The position numbers and the translations under genes are program-made. This document shows, in pieces, positions 1 to 15,794 of a DNA stretch of 51,913 nt. This DNA comes from Hirudo medicinalis (lineage: Eukaryota > Annelida > Clitellata > Hirudinida > Hirudinidae). The notes under the pieces were generated by a model. The model made no database searches and was not told where the DNA came from. It was given only the letters and a program-made list of their open reading frames with translations. The DNA is taken from the NCBI GenBank assembly GCA_011800805.1, contig MPNW01000386.1:31785-83697 (forward strand), written 5' to 3'. The first letter of the stretch is position 1, and each line of letters starts with the position of its first letter.

Positions 1-79
1 ATGTAATTTATTATATTATTATATGTAATTTATTATATTATTATATGTAACTTATTATATTATTATATGTAACTTATTA
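1..79. repeat. 20-bp tandem repeat, about 4 copies
   Basis: Four successive copies of an AT-rich 20-bp unit (atgtaatttattatattatt), the last two carrying a T-to-C change and the final copy degenerate. It lies at the window edge, so the array may continue to the left. There is no coding potential. Confidence 0.9.
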
Positions 80-718
80 TATAGTAATTATAGCGACGTA
101 TGTTCTAATTGAACATTTGAACTACAAGACTAAGTATAACTTACTTTGGTGATGAATGTCTGTTTTGAATGAAAGAACGTTCCAAAGGATATATGAAGTT
201 GTTCGTAATAAAAACATCATAACAATCTTTATTCCAAACATTTATTGTTCATAATAACCCGAAGAAAGAACCGAAAGTCCGTTCAACTGAAGTGTTAATT
301 CCTGAGGACATTTCTAAAACCTAGTTTTTAAGATTGTCCCACTGCTCTTTCATGTTGAGGTCGTCATTCCCACTTTATATTTGACAAGTTTCTTCTTTTG
401 GGACTCCTGGGCTTTTCCAAAAGTCCATTCCTCAGAGATTCTTGACTTTAATTTTTTTTAGATTTTAAATTCTTAAATTCTCATCGAAAGGCAAATGGGA
501 ATTCATTTTTTTGAAGCAGTAATTAAATTATTATTTGTGTTAACTTGGTCATAATAATTATAACGCATATAATTTATAATTTATTGCAATATCAGAATGC
601 CGGATAATGTAAGCGATGATGAACAACAGCGGTTTTTCTATTATTACGATTATAATCACGCCGATAACGATGCCAAACGATGGTGGCGATGATGAAGATG
701 ATTACTACTCCTCCCAAG
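80..718. other. Non-coding, probably neurexin intron
   Basis: AT-rich sequence ahead of the first recognisable neurexin exon. The polypyrimidine-rich run ending in AG at 717-718 is the proposed splice acceptor. I see no other exon or motif here. Confidence 0.5.
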
Positions 719-3024
719 GACGACGGCATGTTGTACGTTGTTTACAACATGGGCAAAGTTCCTCAGCGCATCGACTCCAAATCCACCATCTACTCCTCAA
801 ACATGACCTGGAAGAACTACAAGGTCAACGATGGAAAGTACCACGTCGTGCGATTCGTCAGGACCTCCCAAAACTCCGCCCTCGAAATTGATGACAACCC
901 CCTCCTAACCAAGCAACCACAAGGTAAGTCATTTGTTATTCCGAATGACCTTTGCACTCTCCCATGTTAATGAGTCCCCATCGCACCTGGAGCCCCTGAA
1001 CTGCCGTGATGGAATTAATTCACTGATCACGTGATACAAATGTCAGGAATCTTCGCCTTTTTCAGACAGAAAAAGACCCGACTCTTCCGACTCACGAGAA
1101 GGAAATTTCGAGAAAAGCCGGGGAAAAACAAAAAAAAATGTAAAATTAAGAAAATATTTTTAAAATTTTAAAGAAAGGAAATGACGAAAAATCTTCTGCA
1201 ATTTCGAAGACTTAACAGTTTCTTCTCGAAGGGCATGTCCTTTAATGAGATCAAACACCCAGACGCTCTCGTTCTAGCGCCAGTTTCCATGACAACCAGT
1301 CCTGTTATCAAGTTTATGAAATATTTGAAATTCAATAAAAGACTTCGTTTTCCACAATCGAGTTCAATGTTTGTCGTTTTTTTCGGAGATCGATTTGATC
1401 TTTGTATTAAAACATAAATAAAAGTGACAATAAAACATTAAAATGGAAACGAGATAAATGAAGTACTGGATTCATTTGGAAATTGGTCGCAAAAGCAATA
1501 TGAAGTTTTATGCCTTTAAAAATATGACAGCATCCTAAGAATGTTTTTGACATTTGAGAAGATCTTGCAGAATGTCATTTCGCTTGACATTTTAAAGTGT
1601 CTTTTTTAATGCCGGCACATTTTTACGAAAAAGCACATAAAAGTGCATCAAAACACAAAAATAAACATTTGGTTAGAGTCACTAATACTGCATCCCTGTT
1701 CGATTACGACTTGAGCAGGTGATAACGCAATACAATGCAGGTGACACCAAATTATATTACACCGTGAAACAATAATAACAAGGTTATTATTTTTATATAA
1801 TTAATATTAATATGTGATAAAATTGTTGTTACTATTACAGAACTATTGCTATCATGAACATAATTTTGTCATAAAGTTAATAATAATAATCTAATTATAA
1901 TATAATAACATTTTAATAATATAATGATTGTATAATAATATAATATTAATAAGAATATTTTGATTTTGATTAAGAAAATCATAATAAGTACACTTTTATG
2001 ATGACCGAAAATGACCAACAATGAAAGTGAATAACAAGAAGAGAGTGCGACATTGTTCCACCAAATCCACTAAATTACATTCAATTAATTAGATTAATTA
2101 GATCAATTAGCATTAAAAACGACAAACAACAACCGTCGATCCGAGGAAATTAGAGTTTATATTTTATTCGCATTCCTCCTTGAATCTCCGACCGGCGGAC
2201 GTTCGCACTTCTCGACGTTGACGCGTTCATTGAGTACACAGGGCACGCATCTCCAGTGACACAATGATCTAACCTCTACAAGGACTCACGTCTTGAAATC
2301 CTCTCGGTGCTCCATCGTTGACAGTTTTGAGAGGAAGAGTCGGAATTTCTCGAATGATGACGATGATGATGAAGATGATGATGATGGTGATGATAATGAT
2401 GATGATGATGGTGGTAGACGTTATGGTCAATAATGGTAATAGTGATGATAATTTATAGGACTCTAACAATGACATTGATGTTATAATAATAATTAGAACA
2501 ATAGTAATTAATATAACAATTATTTTATATTAAATTATTGTTATTATGTTAATAATAATCATAATATTATTATATTTACTTATTAATGTGTTATAATAAT
2601 AACAATAATGTAATGTAATAATAATNTAATATAATAATAATATAATAATATAATAATAATATCATAATATAATAATAATATAATAATATAATAATAATAT
2701 AATAATATAATAATAATATCATAATATAATAATAATATCATAATAATTATGTCATAATAACGATAGTAATAGCAGTAATTATTGTCATATTTATTTCGTC
2801 AGAGCAGGAGTCAATTTCTTTTTGTAATTGTCAGACGTCATTCAAACTTATGAGGCTGCATGATGACGATGACTACGGTGGTGGTGGTGGTGATGATGAT
2901 GACGACGACGATGATTATGATGACGATGCTGGTGATGCTGCTGCTGATGCTAGTGATGATGATGATGATGATGATGACGCCTATCGTGATGATGACAACG
3001 AAGGTGATGAAGAAGAAGCTGGTA

Positions 3025-3056
<32 letters not shown>

Positions 3057-3242
3057 AATGATGATGAATAAGGAGAAAATTGTCGTTTTTATTTCCTCCA
3101 TTCGTCTGGTCACGTTCCAAGCGGAAGTGACGCGAGAATGATTGGCATTTAGGAGTGGAGGAGGAGCAGTCATAATAACAACTATAATAATAATAACAAT
3201 AATAATAATAATAATAACAACAGTAATAATACCAATAGTACC

Positions 3243-3287
<45 letters not shown>

Positions 3288-3892
3288 GATAACAATAACA
3301 ATAAAAATAATATTCAGGCAATTATATTATATAAAAATATTTATAGCTGCGAATATTGCAATAAATATTGTCAGATATTTTATGCGTTTATTGTTATAAA
3401 TCTTTAATTGCAACTGTAATGCTCTAATCATCATCACCATCATCATCATCATCATCACCATCATAGTCGTCGTCGTCATCATCATCCTATACCTCATCGT
3501 CCACATTGTTCTCATCGTCATCGTCATCATGATCATCATCATCATCATGATCGTAATTCATCCAAGCGTTATTGAGAGAAGCGATCCTCTCCAGTTTATT
3601 GACACACCACCTGGAAATAACCGGCATCCCGCATCACGTGACCAATTAGAATTGGAGTCCACCACGTGCTCCCTCGTGAATGATGATTGAAGACTGCCAG
3701 GCAGCCATGCATGACCTTCGCCAGTAGAGGCTCTGCTCAGTCAAGCGTGAAGACATCTGTCGCTCGACTTAACCATCCTACCTCATGTAGTAAAACATGC
3801 TGAAGCTGGTGATGATGATGATGATGGTGACGATGATGATAGCTCTAATTAGATCTCTTAATGATGAAGGAACTTCTCAGTAATCACCATCG

Positions 3893-3934
<42 letters not shown>

Positions 3935-5341
3935 CCATCATCATCAACAACAACGACGACGACGACACCGATGACCCCAGAGGTCGTAAGTTCAACTGAG
4001 TGGGTTCAAGAGGAAATAAGATCTAACCCGACACCAACATTGGTCACCAGAAGCAGACGAATCTATGTTTCCGAGATGTGCAGAGGCAGACATGACAAGT
4101 AAGAGCCCGATAAAGTAGTTGCTAATATACAAATATATTAATAAACAGTGTTCAGTTTGTAAATTGATTCGTGATTATTTAACAACAATAATTGATTTAA
4201 TAATTAATTAACAACAATAATTGGTAATCAATTAATTGCCAGACTCTACTTTCTCAGTAGAGGACCACCTCTGAGTTGAGTTTTCATCGCGTGAAGTTCG
4301 TCTGCTGTTAGTCCAAATCACCCTAGTTATGCACTGGACTTTAATCGAATAAACGAATGAATTTGTCCGCTGTTACTTTCCGTTCCGTGCATATTTGTAA
4401 ACCCCGGTTAGCGGAGAGGTCTCCAAAATGTCCACAAGTGGGCGTCGATGGGTCTTATTAATGGAATGGTGATTGATTAGTTGTGCACTTTATTTGGCAA
4501 ACCCTTATCGCTCGTTGTGCGTCGTTGTTATCGTCGTCGTACAAGCAATTGGAATTATGATTACTATGGAAATTCTTCTTCTTTTTTTTTTTGATTCTTC
4601 CATCACAATCGATCATTCAGCGTTCAAAACTATGTTTCCTTTAAATTCAGACTCCGCAACAATCACAAGTACAAGATGTGCCGGAAACATCAGGAGGATG
4701 ACGACGAAGACGACGACATAATTTCCTCCGGTGTGGCGTCACCGTCAGATGACGAAGACATGCTCGTCCGCGTGGATGCGAGACCAACTTATGAAACAGT
4801 CGATCTTTTCCAGCCGACCGCGCAACCTCCGACGCTTTCACGCTTCGGTTCACCGCTAATGACCTCAGCTAAGTCAAAGAAGGTCAGACTCCACACCATC
4901 CACCAATGGCGAGACCTGGCGGAAGATTATATTAAGAATTTGAATTTCACCGTCCCCAACATTCGTCCGCCCGTTCAATCCAACGCAAGTGTCCAGTCTC
5001 AGAGGAACTACTTTTCGAGCAGCCTCATGCGCAAGATGACTCTGAACTCTGGGCTCCTGGTTGGTTCAATGGTGGTTCTGACGGCCCTTCTCCTTTTCCT
5101 TCTGACACTTCTCTTGGCTCTGAAGCAGAGGCAGAGTTCATCCACCAAGTGGAAAACCTTGAACGACAGTCTCAAGACTTCTGCCACTCAGGACTCGGAA
5201 AAGTTCCACCAGCATGTGCAATTCGAGGATCAGCTGGGAGAGAAGCAACTGCCCGATAACCTTGGACACCAGACGCTCAACGGTTCGTTCCACGGACACC
5301 AGGTTGTTAAAAAGGTCAACTCGAAGGAGTGGTACGTTTGA
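719..5341 (+). CDS. Nrxn: Neurexin, 3' part (last LNS domain, transmembrane segment, cytoplasmic tail)
   Basis: Neurexins are presynaptic adhesion receptors that bind neuroligins. Two exons are firm. Exon 719-923 encodes the first half of the last laminin-G/LNS domain, including the hallmark VNDGKYHVVRF; it ends at CAAG|gtaagt in phase 1. Exon 4651-5341 follows ttcag and encodes an acidic stalk (EDDDEDDD, SPSDDEDM), a transmembrane helix (around LLVGSMVVLTALLLFLLTLL) and a tail ending NSKEWYV, close to the neurexin PDZ-binding EYYV terminus. A possible linking exon, 3981-4098, fits the phases on both sides and encodes a Ser/Thr-rich stretch (EVVSSTEWVQEEIRSN), but homology does not support it. 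The exon for the second half of the LNS domain was not found. Everything N-terminal lies left of the window. AATAAA occurs at 5518. Confidence 0.85.
2338..2460. repeat. GAT/ATG trinucleotide microsatellite
   Basis: Imperfect (GAT)n within the neurexin intron. Its apparent reading frames are low-complexity Ile/Met/Asp and are not genes. Confidence 0.85.
2560..2760. repeat. AT-rich ATA/AAT repeat with one unresolved base
   Basis: Long imperfect run of ataata and taatat units. A single N at 2625 shows the assembly is uncertain here, so the length may be collapsed. Confidence 0.85.
2854..3069. repeat. GAT/GAC-rich microsatellite
   Basis: Imperfect (GAT)n with GGT and GAC interruptions. The predicted poly-Asp, poly-Met and poly-Ile frames are by-products of the repeat. 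Confidence 0.85.
3174..3306. repeat. AAT microsatellite
   Basis: Nearly pure (AAT)n with AAC and ATA interruptions inside the neurexin intron. Confidence 0.9.
3427..3552. repeat. CAT/CGT microsatellite
   Basis: (CAT)n with CGT interruptions. It reads as the opposite orientation of the upstream GAT repeats, so this intron carries ATG/CAT arrays in inverted arrangement (2338-3069 against 3427-3552 and 3890-3947). Confidence 0.85.
3890..3965. repeat. CAT/CAA/CGA microsatellite
   Basis: (ATC)n grading into CAA and CGA triplets just before the candidate neurexin stalk exon at 3981. The triplets could encode a Ser/Thr run in the stalk frame, but an in-frame TAA lies immediately upstream. Confidence 0.8.
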
Positions 5342-6383
5342 GGAAGGCTCTGATTATTTTCTTGTAACTAAGAATGTCGAGCGAGAAACTTCGAAAAACT
5401 TGATCCCTGTGTGTGCTGTAATCCTCGCAAACCACCGATTGCGACTGATGCTCAGAATAATGGTACTGACGACTCAGTAATTGAAATTCAAAGCAAGTAA
5501 TTCCTTTGAATGATGTAAATAAACGTTAACTTTTATGAGATTCGAGAGCCAATTAAAAGACTTGCATCTATTTTTACAGCTTATTCTGTTATTCAGCAGA
5601 ATTCATGTACTTTTACAATCATTTAGAATGTTTGCATTTATTTCTTGAAGCCATTCATCAACTTGGGCGTGGTTTTCCGATTACGAATTCATCCTCGTTG
5701 TTGACTGAAAATGTGAACGTTCCAATTTAAAATAGAAGATCGTTGTCGTTTTCCGAGCAAGAGTTTCGTTCAAAAGTGCTAATTTCCTAAAAGCTAAAAG
5801 TCATTGAAAGTTTAGATCCCATTCATTCTCAACAATTATGAACCATTCCTTAACTTTTAAACAAAGAATACCAAAGAGCAAGAAATCACAAGTAGCATCC
5901 AACACAAATACCTCCCTCACCAGCTTTGACAAGTAGCCTAAATCCTACCTAGAATTCTTAACCTTGTTTGGCTTGAAGCGTACCGATTACAAGAATATAA
6001 GCAGTGCTCCAAAGGTCAAGTCAAAAGTTCAATGGCCTCAAAACGAAACCAAGATTGAATCCTCCAAAACGTTTGCAATGTAGTCGACATGCTGACATCA
6101 AGTTCTAAGTACCAAATGCTATTCTTCTTGTTTATCACGTTTAACACAACATCGACATTGCTCGGATGGCATGCACAAGTTGGAGCACATTTCATTAAGC
6201 TACCAATTGAACTGCTATTAAGTGGATTACAATCCTTCACAAGGAAACTTATGTACACTGAATCAAAATAGTTTCATATAAAAATCAGTAAATAGTTATC
6301 ATTCGAAAGTCCTAAGTTATTATCATTATTGATGCTAAACAGTCCACGTAACAAGACACCTCTTGGAAACAGGATCGGCCACT
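5342..6383. other. Neurexin/CHAF1A convergent intergenic region
   Basis: About 1 kb between two tail-to-tail genes. It contains the probable neurexin 3' UTR with a polyadenylation signal (AATAAA, 5518-5523). I see no conserved reading frame; short frames at 6016-6271 overlap on both strands and lack splice or family support. Confidence 0.6.
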
Positions 6384-9300
6384 CTACTTGTTGAGAGGTG
6401 ACAGTGTTTTGAAGAACTTTGTCAGTGTTTTGCTTCTAACAGTGGTCGCTTCCGAGGTTCGGGAAGGTTTCAACTCCACTCCCCCGTTCTCGTCCGGAAG
6501 ATCGGTTATCATCACATCATCATCTTCATCGTCGACCAGAGGTGCATCCTTCAAATCAGAGTCCATCTTGGCCCTGTTCTCTCCGTTGCATTTAAAGAGT
6601 TGAACGAAGCAGGAAGCAGCTTTCTTGTTGCTGTTGACGACAGGAACGGGTCCCTCGACGATGAGGCAGTCCTGCGAAGATTCCTCTTGCTCCGGCACCG
6701 GTTCATTTCTCATCCTCTTGCTCTCAGACACGATGTCACCACTCGATGACCTTTTCCTCTGATTCAACCTCGAAATGAAAGAGCTGCTCAGGTTTGCATT
6801 TTCACCTGGCGAAGGTGCTGGTCCTGAAAGGAAAGTTGTACAAACTCGTCTCTTGGCACTCCTCTCACTCGAAACTGCGTCTGCCACAGGAGTCATGAAC
6901 TTTTTTATGGAACTGGAAGCGCTCGGATTCTTCTTTGTCCCGGAACAAGAGGGAGTCAGGGACGAAGCTGAAATTTTTGGAGTTTTCATCTCCTTCAATG
7001 TCTTGTCATGCTTTGGGGTTTCGCACATTGGAGTACTGATCTGGGGCAGTTTTTTGGCAGATGGCATGCTGGACCACATCCACTCAGAGGGGACCGGAGC
7101 AGCTGTGAGGCCGTACTTTTCCAAAACATCTCCTGAGACGTACCAGAGTCGGTGCGAATGATGGGCGGACTCCCTCTTGTAAGAAGCAATCTCTCGGATC
7201 CTCACCTCCAGCTGCCTCTTTGAAATGGTGGACTTTTCGGAATCCTCAGACTCTGCCTCAGAGTTGTTTTTTGTCCAAAACAACTTGAACTCTCTGCACA
7301 TCTTGTCTATTCCAGATCCACATCCATGCACGAGCCTTATCAAATCCGGCATGGCTGAAGACGAGAATTATTCATAAATCAAAGTTAAACACGACATTTG
7401 GACAAATCACAAATAAAAATATCATGATTGTAAACAAGTACTAAAATTACAAGATAATTTTTATTATAACTCGAAGTCACCTTCTTCCGGTACACCTTGA
7501 ACTCTGAATCTTTTGTCGTTGGTCTTGTTCTCGCTTATCATCTCGGCCGATTCTTTCAAAATTTCTTCCTCCGTTATTGGAAAAGTGACATCTATTGGCT
7601 GAGCCTGAAATCGAAGTGATTTGTTATTTTTGACATCTAAGTGACTTGTTTAGTAGAACTAAGAATGCTCTTTTTGAAACTGAGAATTGTAATCTTAAAA
7701 TAACTGCCAACACAAAATAAAATTGATTAGCAAAATAATTTGCAACAGTCAAGGCAAGAGTTTCCAAGACATGGATAAATTTATAACAAAAACCTGATAA
7801 TAAAAGAAATTTAATGTTTAATATTCAATTACTCACCATGAACTTCTTCAAGAAATCCAATTGGTCCTCACTGAGTTTTGGCTTGTCCTGCCACTTGATG
7901 ACCCCGATGCTGATTGGTCGAAGACGCTCGACGTTTTCCTTCATCTCCACCTCCCAGTTCCGGGCTCTGATCTGCTGCTTCTGCTTGAGGGTCTCCGGTG
8001 ACAACTGGTTTTATGAAGAAAGAGTTAAATAGTTTGCAATAATAATGATAATTAACAATAATAATAATAATAATAAGTAGTAATAAATATAAATAATAAT
8101 GACCTCTCGAAGCAATTAAAATAAGTCAGAGGATATTTTTTACTAACATCTTCTTCATCATCATCATCGCACCCTTCACCTTCAGAAAGGTAACCGTGGG
8201 GCACGAAGAATTTGTCTTCATTGTCATCATTACCAGCATCTTCTTCTCCTCCGTCTTCTTCGCCCTGATGATGATGATAAGCAAATAGCATTAGTTTGTA
8301 TATCAGATGCAGAAATGAGATCCTGTCGATAAGTGAAAAATCGCTCAAGCGCAGTTAATTTGCAAGCAAACGAGAGCAGGAAACGACCTCCGAATGCGAA
8401 ATGCTTTCTCCCGGTTCCTCTTCTTCCCACTCCTCGTCAGAATCAACCTCGTAGTCGAAAGCAGCTGAATCTTTGGCAAGGGGTTGCTTCGGAGTTACGA
8501 CCCTGCTGACTTTACTCCAGGTGCCGTAATAGGCGGGCCTGTAGTTGTCGTGAAACTGGAGCAGCTTCATCTTCCTCTTGATCGGCGGAGCAGAACCGAC
8601 GGAGAGAATCGACTCGACCGGAACGATCTCCACCTCCTCATCTCTGTCAGAAGATGTTCATGAAACGATCGACACAAAGGTTATTATAATCTCTTTTCTA
8701 CAATAACTAAAGTCGTTCACGATCGACCGCACATTTTGCAAGTAAAAACTCACTGAGGCCATGTTTTTGAGGATTTTCCAGGCTTGCGGAGGCCGCTTCT
8801 CAATTCATGGAGGTAATCAATCGAACACACCTGTGCAATCAAACGTGCAATGCATGTGTCAATCAACGATGACCAATCATAACGAAGGATGACATTATAT
8901 CTTGTCTTGACAACATTTTATCACCTGTTTTGACATGATTTTGTCGAGCTTGGCTCGACACGTCTCCACATTTTCCCTGTCGAATCGAACGAGGGGTGCC
9001 AGTCGCATCTCTGGCTTGACCTCGAAAGGCATGAAAGGTCCAACTTCATTGGATGGTGTCTGAATCCAGGTCAAGTGAGGGTTGATTTTTATTATCCAGA
9101 AGGATTCTCAGAGTTAGATTTGTAATATTTATAATAACAACCACCATTGAACTCAACAAAATTTGGACTCACTGCATTCTGCTGGGTCTGTGTTGCCTCT
9201 TTGGTCGCCTTTATAAAGAAATTCTTCATCAACTCTTTCTCTTTTTGAGACTGAAAATGAATCAAATTATGATGTCATTTCAATTGTAATTATTTACCTC

Positions 9301-10871
9301 TTATTTATTATAAATGCAAATCTAAGGTCAGAAAGGATGAAAACCGGCCTATCACGTGGTATTCCTAAAAATCATGTCTACCAATGAAAACAAAGGATTT
9401 AAAATATGACCTTCTTTTCCATCCTTTCTTCCTCCTTACGTTTATCTTCTTCCTTCTTCTTCCTTTCTTCCTGTTTAGCTCTTCAAATAAAAGATAGCAT
9501 TGGATAAATAATGATCAACTGAACAAGAAATTTGTTGAAATATAAGACATTAATGATGAGGGCTAAAATGTAGCCATGGATTGGAACTCCACATAATATA
9601 ATTTAAATCAATCGAAAAGAATATTCAAAGTAATTAATAATAATTAACGTAATAAAAATATGCCGACTCCTCCTTCTTCTTTTTCTCCTCCTCGACTTGT
9701 TCGTGTCGAATCCTCCTTTCTTCGTCCTTCTGTTTTCGTTTTTCTTCCTTCTCTCGTTCCTTCTCGAGTCTTTCCGACTCCTTCTTGAGTTTCAAATCGT
9801 TCTTTTCCTTCTCCTTTTTCATCTTCAATGTCATTAGCATATCACAATTACCCAGTCATTAGCTTATCAAAATAGATCATTAACATATGCAAAGTCACTA
9901 CTCATCAAATCAAATGCAAGCAGATGCCAAATTCAAATAAGCGTCATGCATAAATTATTATCAGCTGCACATTCAACAGCATTATCGGTCATCAACTCGT
10001 AACTTTTATCAGGTAACTAGCTTTTTTAAATCGGCTTCACCAGTCGTAGATCCAAACTCATTTTCTGTCCGCTATAATTAAATTTATTTGTGCATTATTA
10101 ACTGGAAAATGCAGCGACAAGCCCCGAAAAAGAACCGGACGATTAGGACGTCAAAGGGACTCGAACCCGTGCTGCCGTCACGAGAGGCAAAGTCTTAAAC
10201 ATTAGACCACGAGGGAGCACAATGATCCTTGAATTCAGCAGCTCTCGAGCTTAAAGCGATTTAGGAAAAGGTGAAAGTTGGAAAACTTGAAAGTAGCAGT
10301 TGACCTAGGAATGGCATAGAGAATAACTTGCGTAAATTTCAAGTCGCTACCATTCACCATTTGGGAATTCTTGGGACAGACAAACATACACATGTGTTTT
10401 CTGCTTTATATTATAGATTGCAATATGTAAGTTAACTAATGCTTACCATGCATAACCTGACAAATTATTTACTTAATTAACTCAATTTTCCTTTTAATAA
10501 ATATAACGTGATTCATAATAAAAACACTTTGATGCCAAGGCATAGTTTAAATGAGTAAATAATTGATTGATTAAAATGCCAAACCTTCTCCTCCAGCTTC
10601 TGTTTATCTTTTTCTTCTTTCAATCTCAACTTTTCAGCCTTTTCAGCTTCCTGCATCAAAAATTTAAATAATAAATGTAGCTAATCAGAAAGCAAAATAA
10701 CTTCAAATGATTTTTCACCTTTTGTTGTTTCTTTGCAACTGAAGATATTCTTGGACTCTTTATAACAGAACTACTTTTACCGTTTGACTCCTTATCATTT
10801 TCAGTGTCATGTGAATTAGAAGACTTTTGAGGAGTTTTGTCAATTTCATTTGCAGTTGAAAGATCAGACAT
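6384..10871 (-). CDS. CHAF1A: Chromatin assembly factor 1 large subunit (p150)
   Basis: CAF-1 p150 deposits H3-H4 on newly replicated DNA together with PCNA. Exons, 5' to 3': 10719-10871, 10585-10650, about 9664-9822, 9411-9470, 9173-9250, 8925-9059, 8754-8830, 8388-8643, 8148-8264, 7837-8004, 7481-7604, 6384-7354; phases agree throughout, giving about 787 residues. Domains in order: polar N-terminus, a charged KER-like coiled coil (exons 2-5), GPFMPFEVKPEMRLAP, then the signature KLLQFHDNYRPAYYGTW and DYEVDSDEEWEEEEPGES, the acidic FVPHGYLSEGEG segment, and a C-terminal winged-helix region starting DLIRLVHG with ISKRQLEVRIREIA. The third exon's donor is unclear: GC at 9662-9663 or GT at 9647-9648. 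Head-to-head with CCDC148. Confidence 0.95.
10075..10219 (-). mobile_element. tRNA-like sequence, probable tRNA-derived SINE
   Basis: On the minus strand, 10219 to about 10145 reads like a tRNA: GCTCCCTCGTGGTCTAATG resembles a D-arm/A box, the 7-base loop CTCGTGA would give anticodon CGT, and GGGTTCGAGTCCC is a perfect B box. The 3' end (TTTGACGTCC) does not pair with the 5' end, so no acceptor stem forms and a working tRNA is unlikely. An unrelated segment and an A/T-rich end follow, as in tRNA-headed SINEs. It lies in a CHAF1A intron in the gene's own orientation. Confidence 0.55.
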
Positions 10872-11405
10872 TTTAGATACTATCTGTTAAATCACAACGG
10901 TATTCAGTTGATTTTGACTCAAAATTTTTGAAAAAAAAATGGCTTTAAAGTTAAACTTCCACGAGCTTAATACAGATAAAAACGTGATTCAGTATCGAAA
11001 TCTTACGTATAATTTTACAAATCACAAATCTCGAAATATTCAATTATGGACTTCTTCAAATAAACCTTGTCCGATCTCGCACTAAATATCGCGAATGATG
11101 TTAAATATTAAACAATTTTGTTCTAATTGGCACCTTAAAGTCAAAATTTCAAAAAACGATGAAGACAAACAAGCGTTGAATAATCGTCGAGAGCGAAAAT
11201 AAACAGCAACAAAACCAAGATATGTTTACATCTTAAGTTTGGCGCCATGAAGCAATGGTTGGATAAAATTATTTAAGAAAGAATTCGGCGCTACAAAAAT
11301 AGCAGGTAGTCTCGGTTACCATGGCTGCAACAACAAAGTTTTGAACTGTGAAATGAACGCTTTAATGATTGCAGTAATAGTTATAACTTTGTACGATAGC
11401 TAAAT
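10872..11405. promoter_or_regulatory. Bidirectional promoter, CHAF1A / CCDC148
   Basis: The two start codons are 534 bp apart on opposite strands, so both promoters must lie mostly here. TTTGGCGC at 11238-11245 matches the E2F consensus (TTTSSCGC); a weaker TTCGGCGC occurs near 11285. E2F control of CAF-1 is known for S-phase genes. No TATA box is evident. The 5' UTR limits cannot be set from sequence alone. Confidence 0.55.
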
Positions 11406-15353
<3,948 letters not shown>

Positions 15354-15794
15354 AATGCACAAAAACCTGTTGTTTCCTTTAAACATAAGTATCGAAAACT
15401 CTTGTAAACCTTCAATTCAATTTATTTGTAAAATCAGACCATTGACGTTTCCATTTAGTTCAGCAAAATAAATATAGCACAAGAGCATTTACTGCAAAAT
15501 TTTGGCCAGATAGTGAGACCACAAGAAGTCGAATACCAAATATTCACTTAGCAGCCATTGTTTTCGATTCGTGGGCTAATTTGGTTTCCTAGTTACTTAT
15601 TAACTTAGATTTTTTTTGCTAAATTAATTTAGAAAAGGAAAAAAGCTTTAGGTACTATACAATATTTGCATAATTTATGGGGATATATCAGGTCAATGAT
15701 AGGTGGATTGAATATTAACACACACTTTACATAGACACTTTACGACTTTTGATTTTGTTGATTTTCTTAAATAAGTCCTACGAAGGTTAACTGT
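15354..15794. other. Convergent intergenic region, CCDC148 / Trio-like gene
   Basis: Shared 3' UTR space between two tail-to-tail genes. It contains AATAAA for CCDC148 at 15467-15472. I see nothing else here. Confidence 0.6.

Noticed and set aside
2838..3548. Asp-, Ile-, Met- and Tyr-rich reading frames on both strands
   Set aside because: They arise from GAT/AAT/CAT microsatellites inside the neurexin intron.
6388..7161. Plus-strand frames opposite the last CHAF1A exon
   Set aside because: They are antisense to a clearly homologous CAF-1 p150 exon and have no family resemblance of their own.
10145..10219. Functional tRNA-Thr(CGU)
   Set aside because: The anticodon loop and B box fit, but the 3' segment cannot pair with the 5' end to form an acceptor stem, and the T stem has a mismatch; a SINE or pseudo-tRNA fits better.
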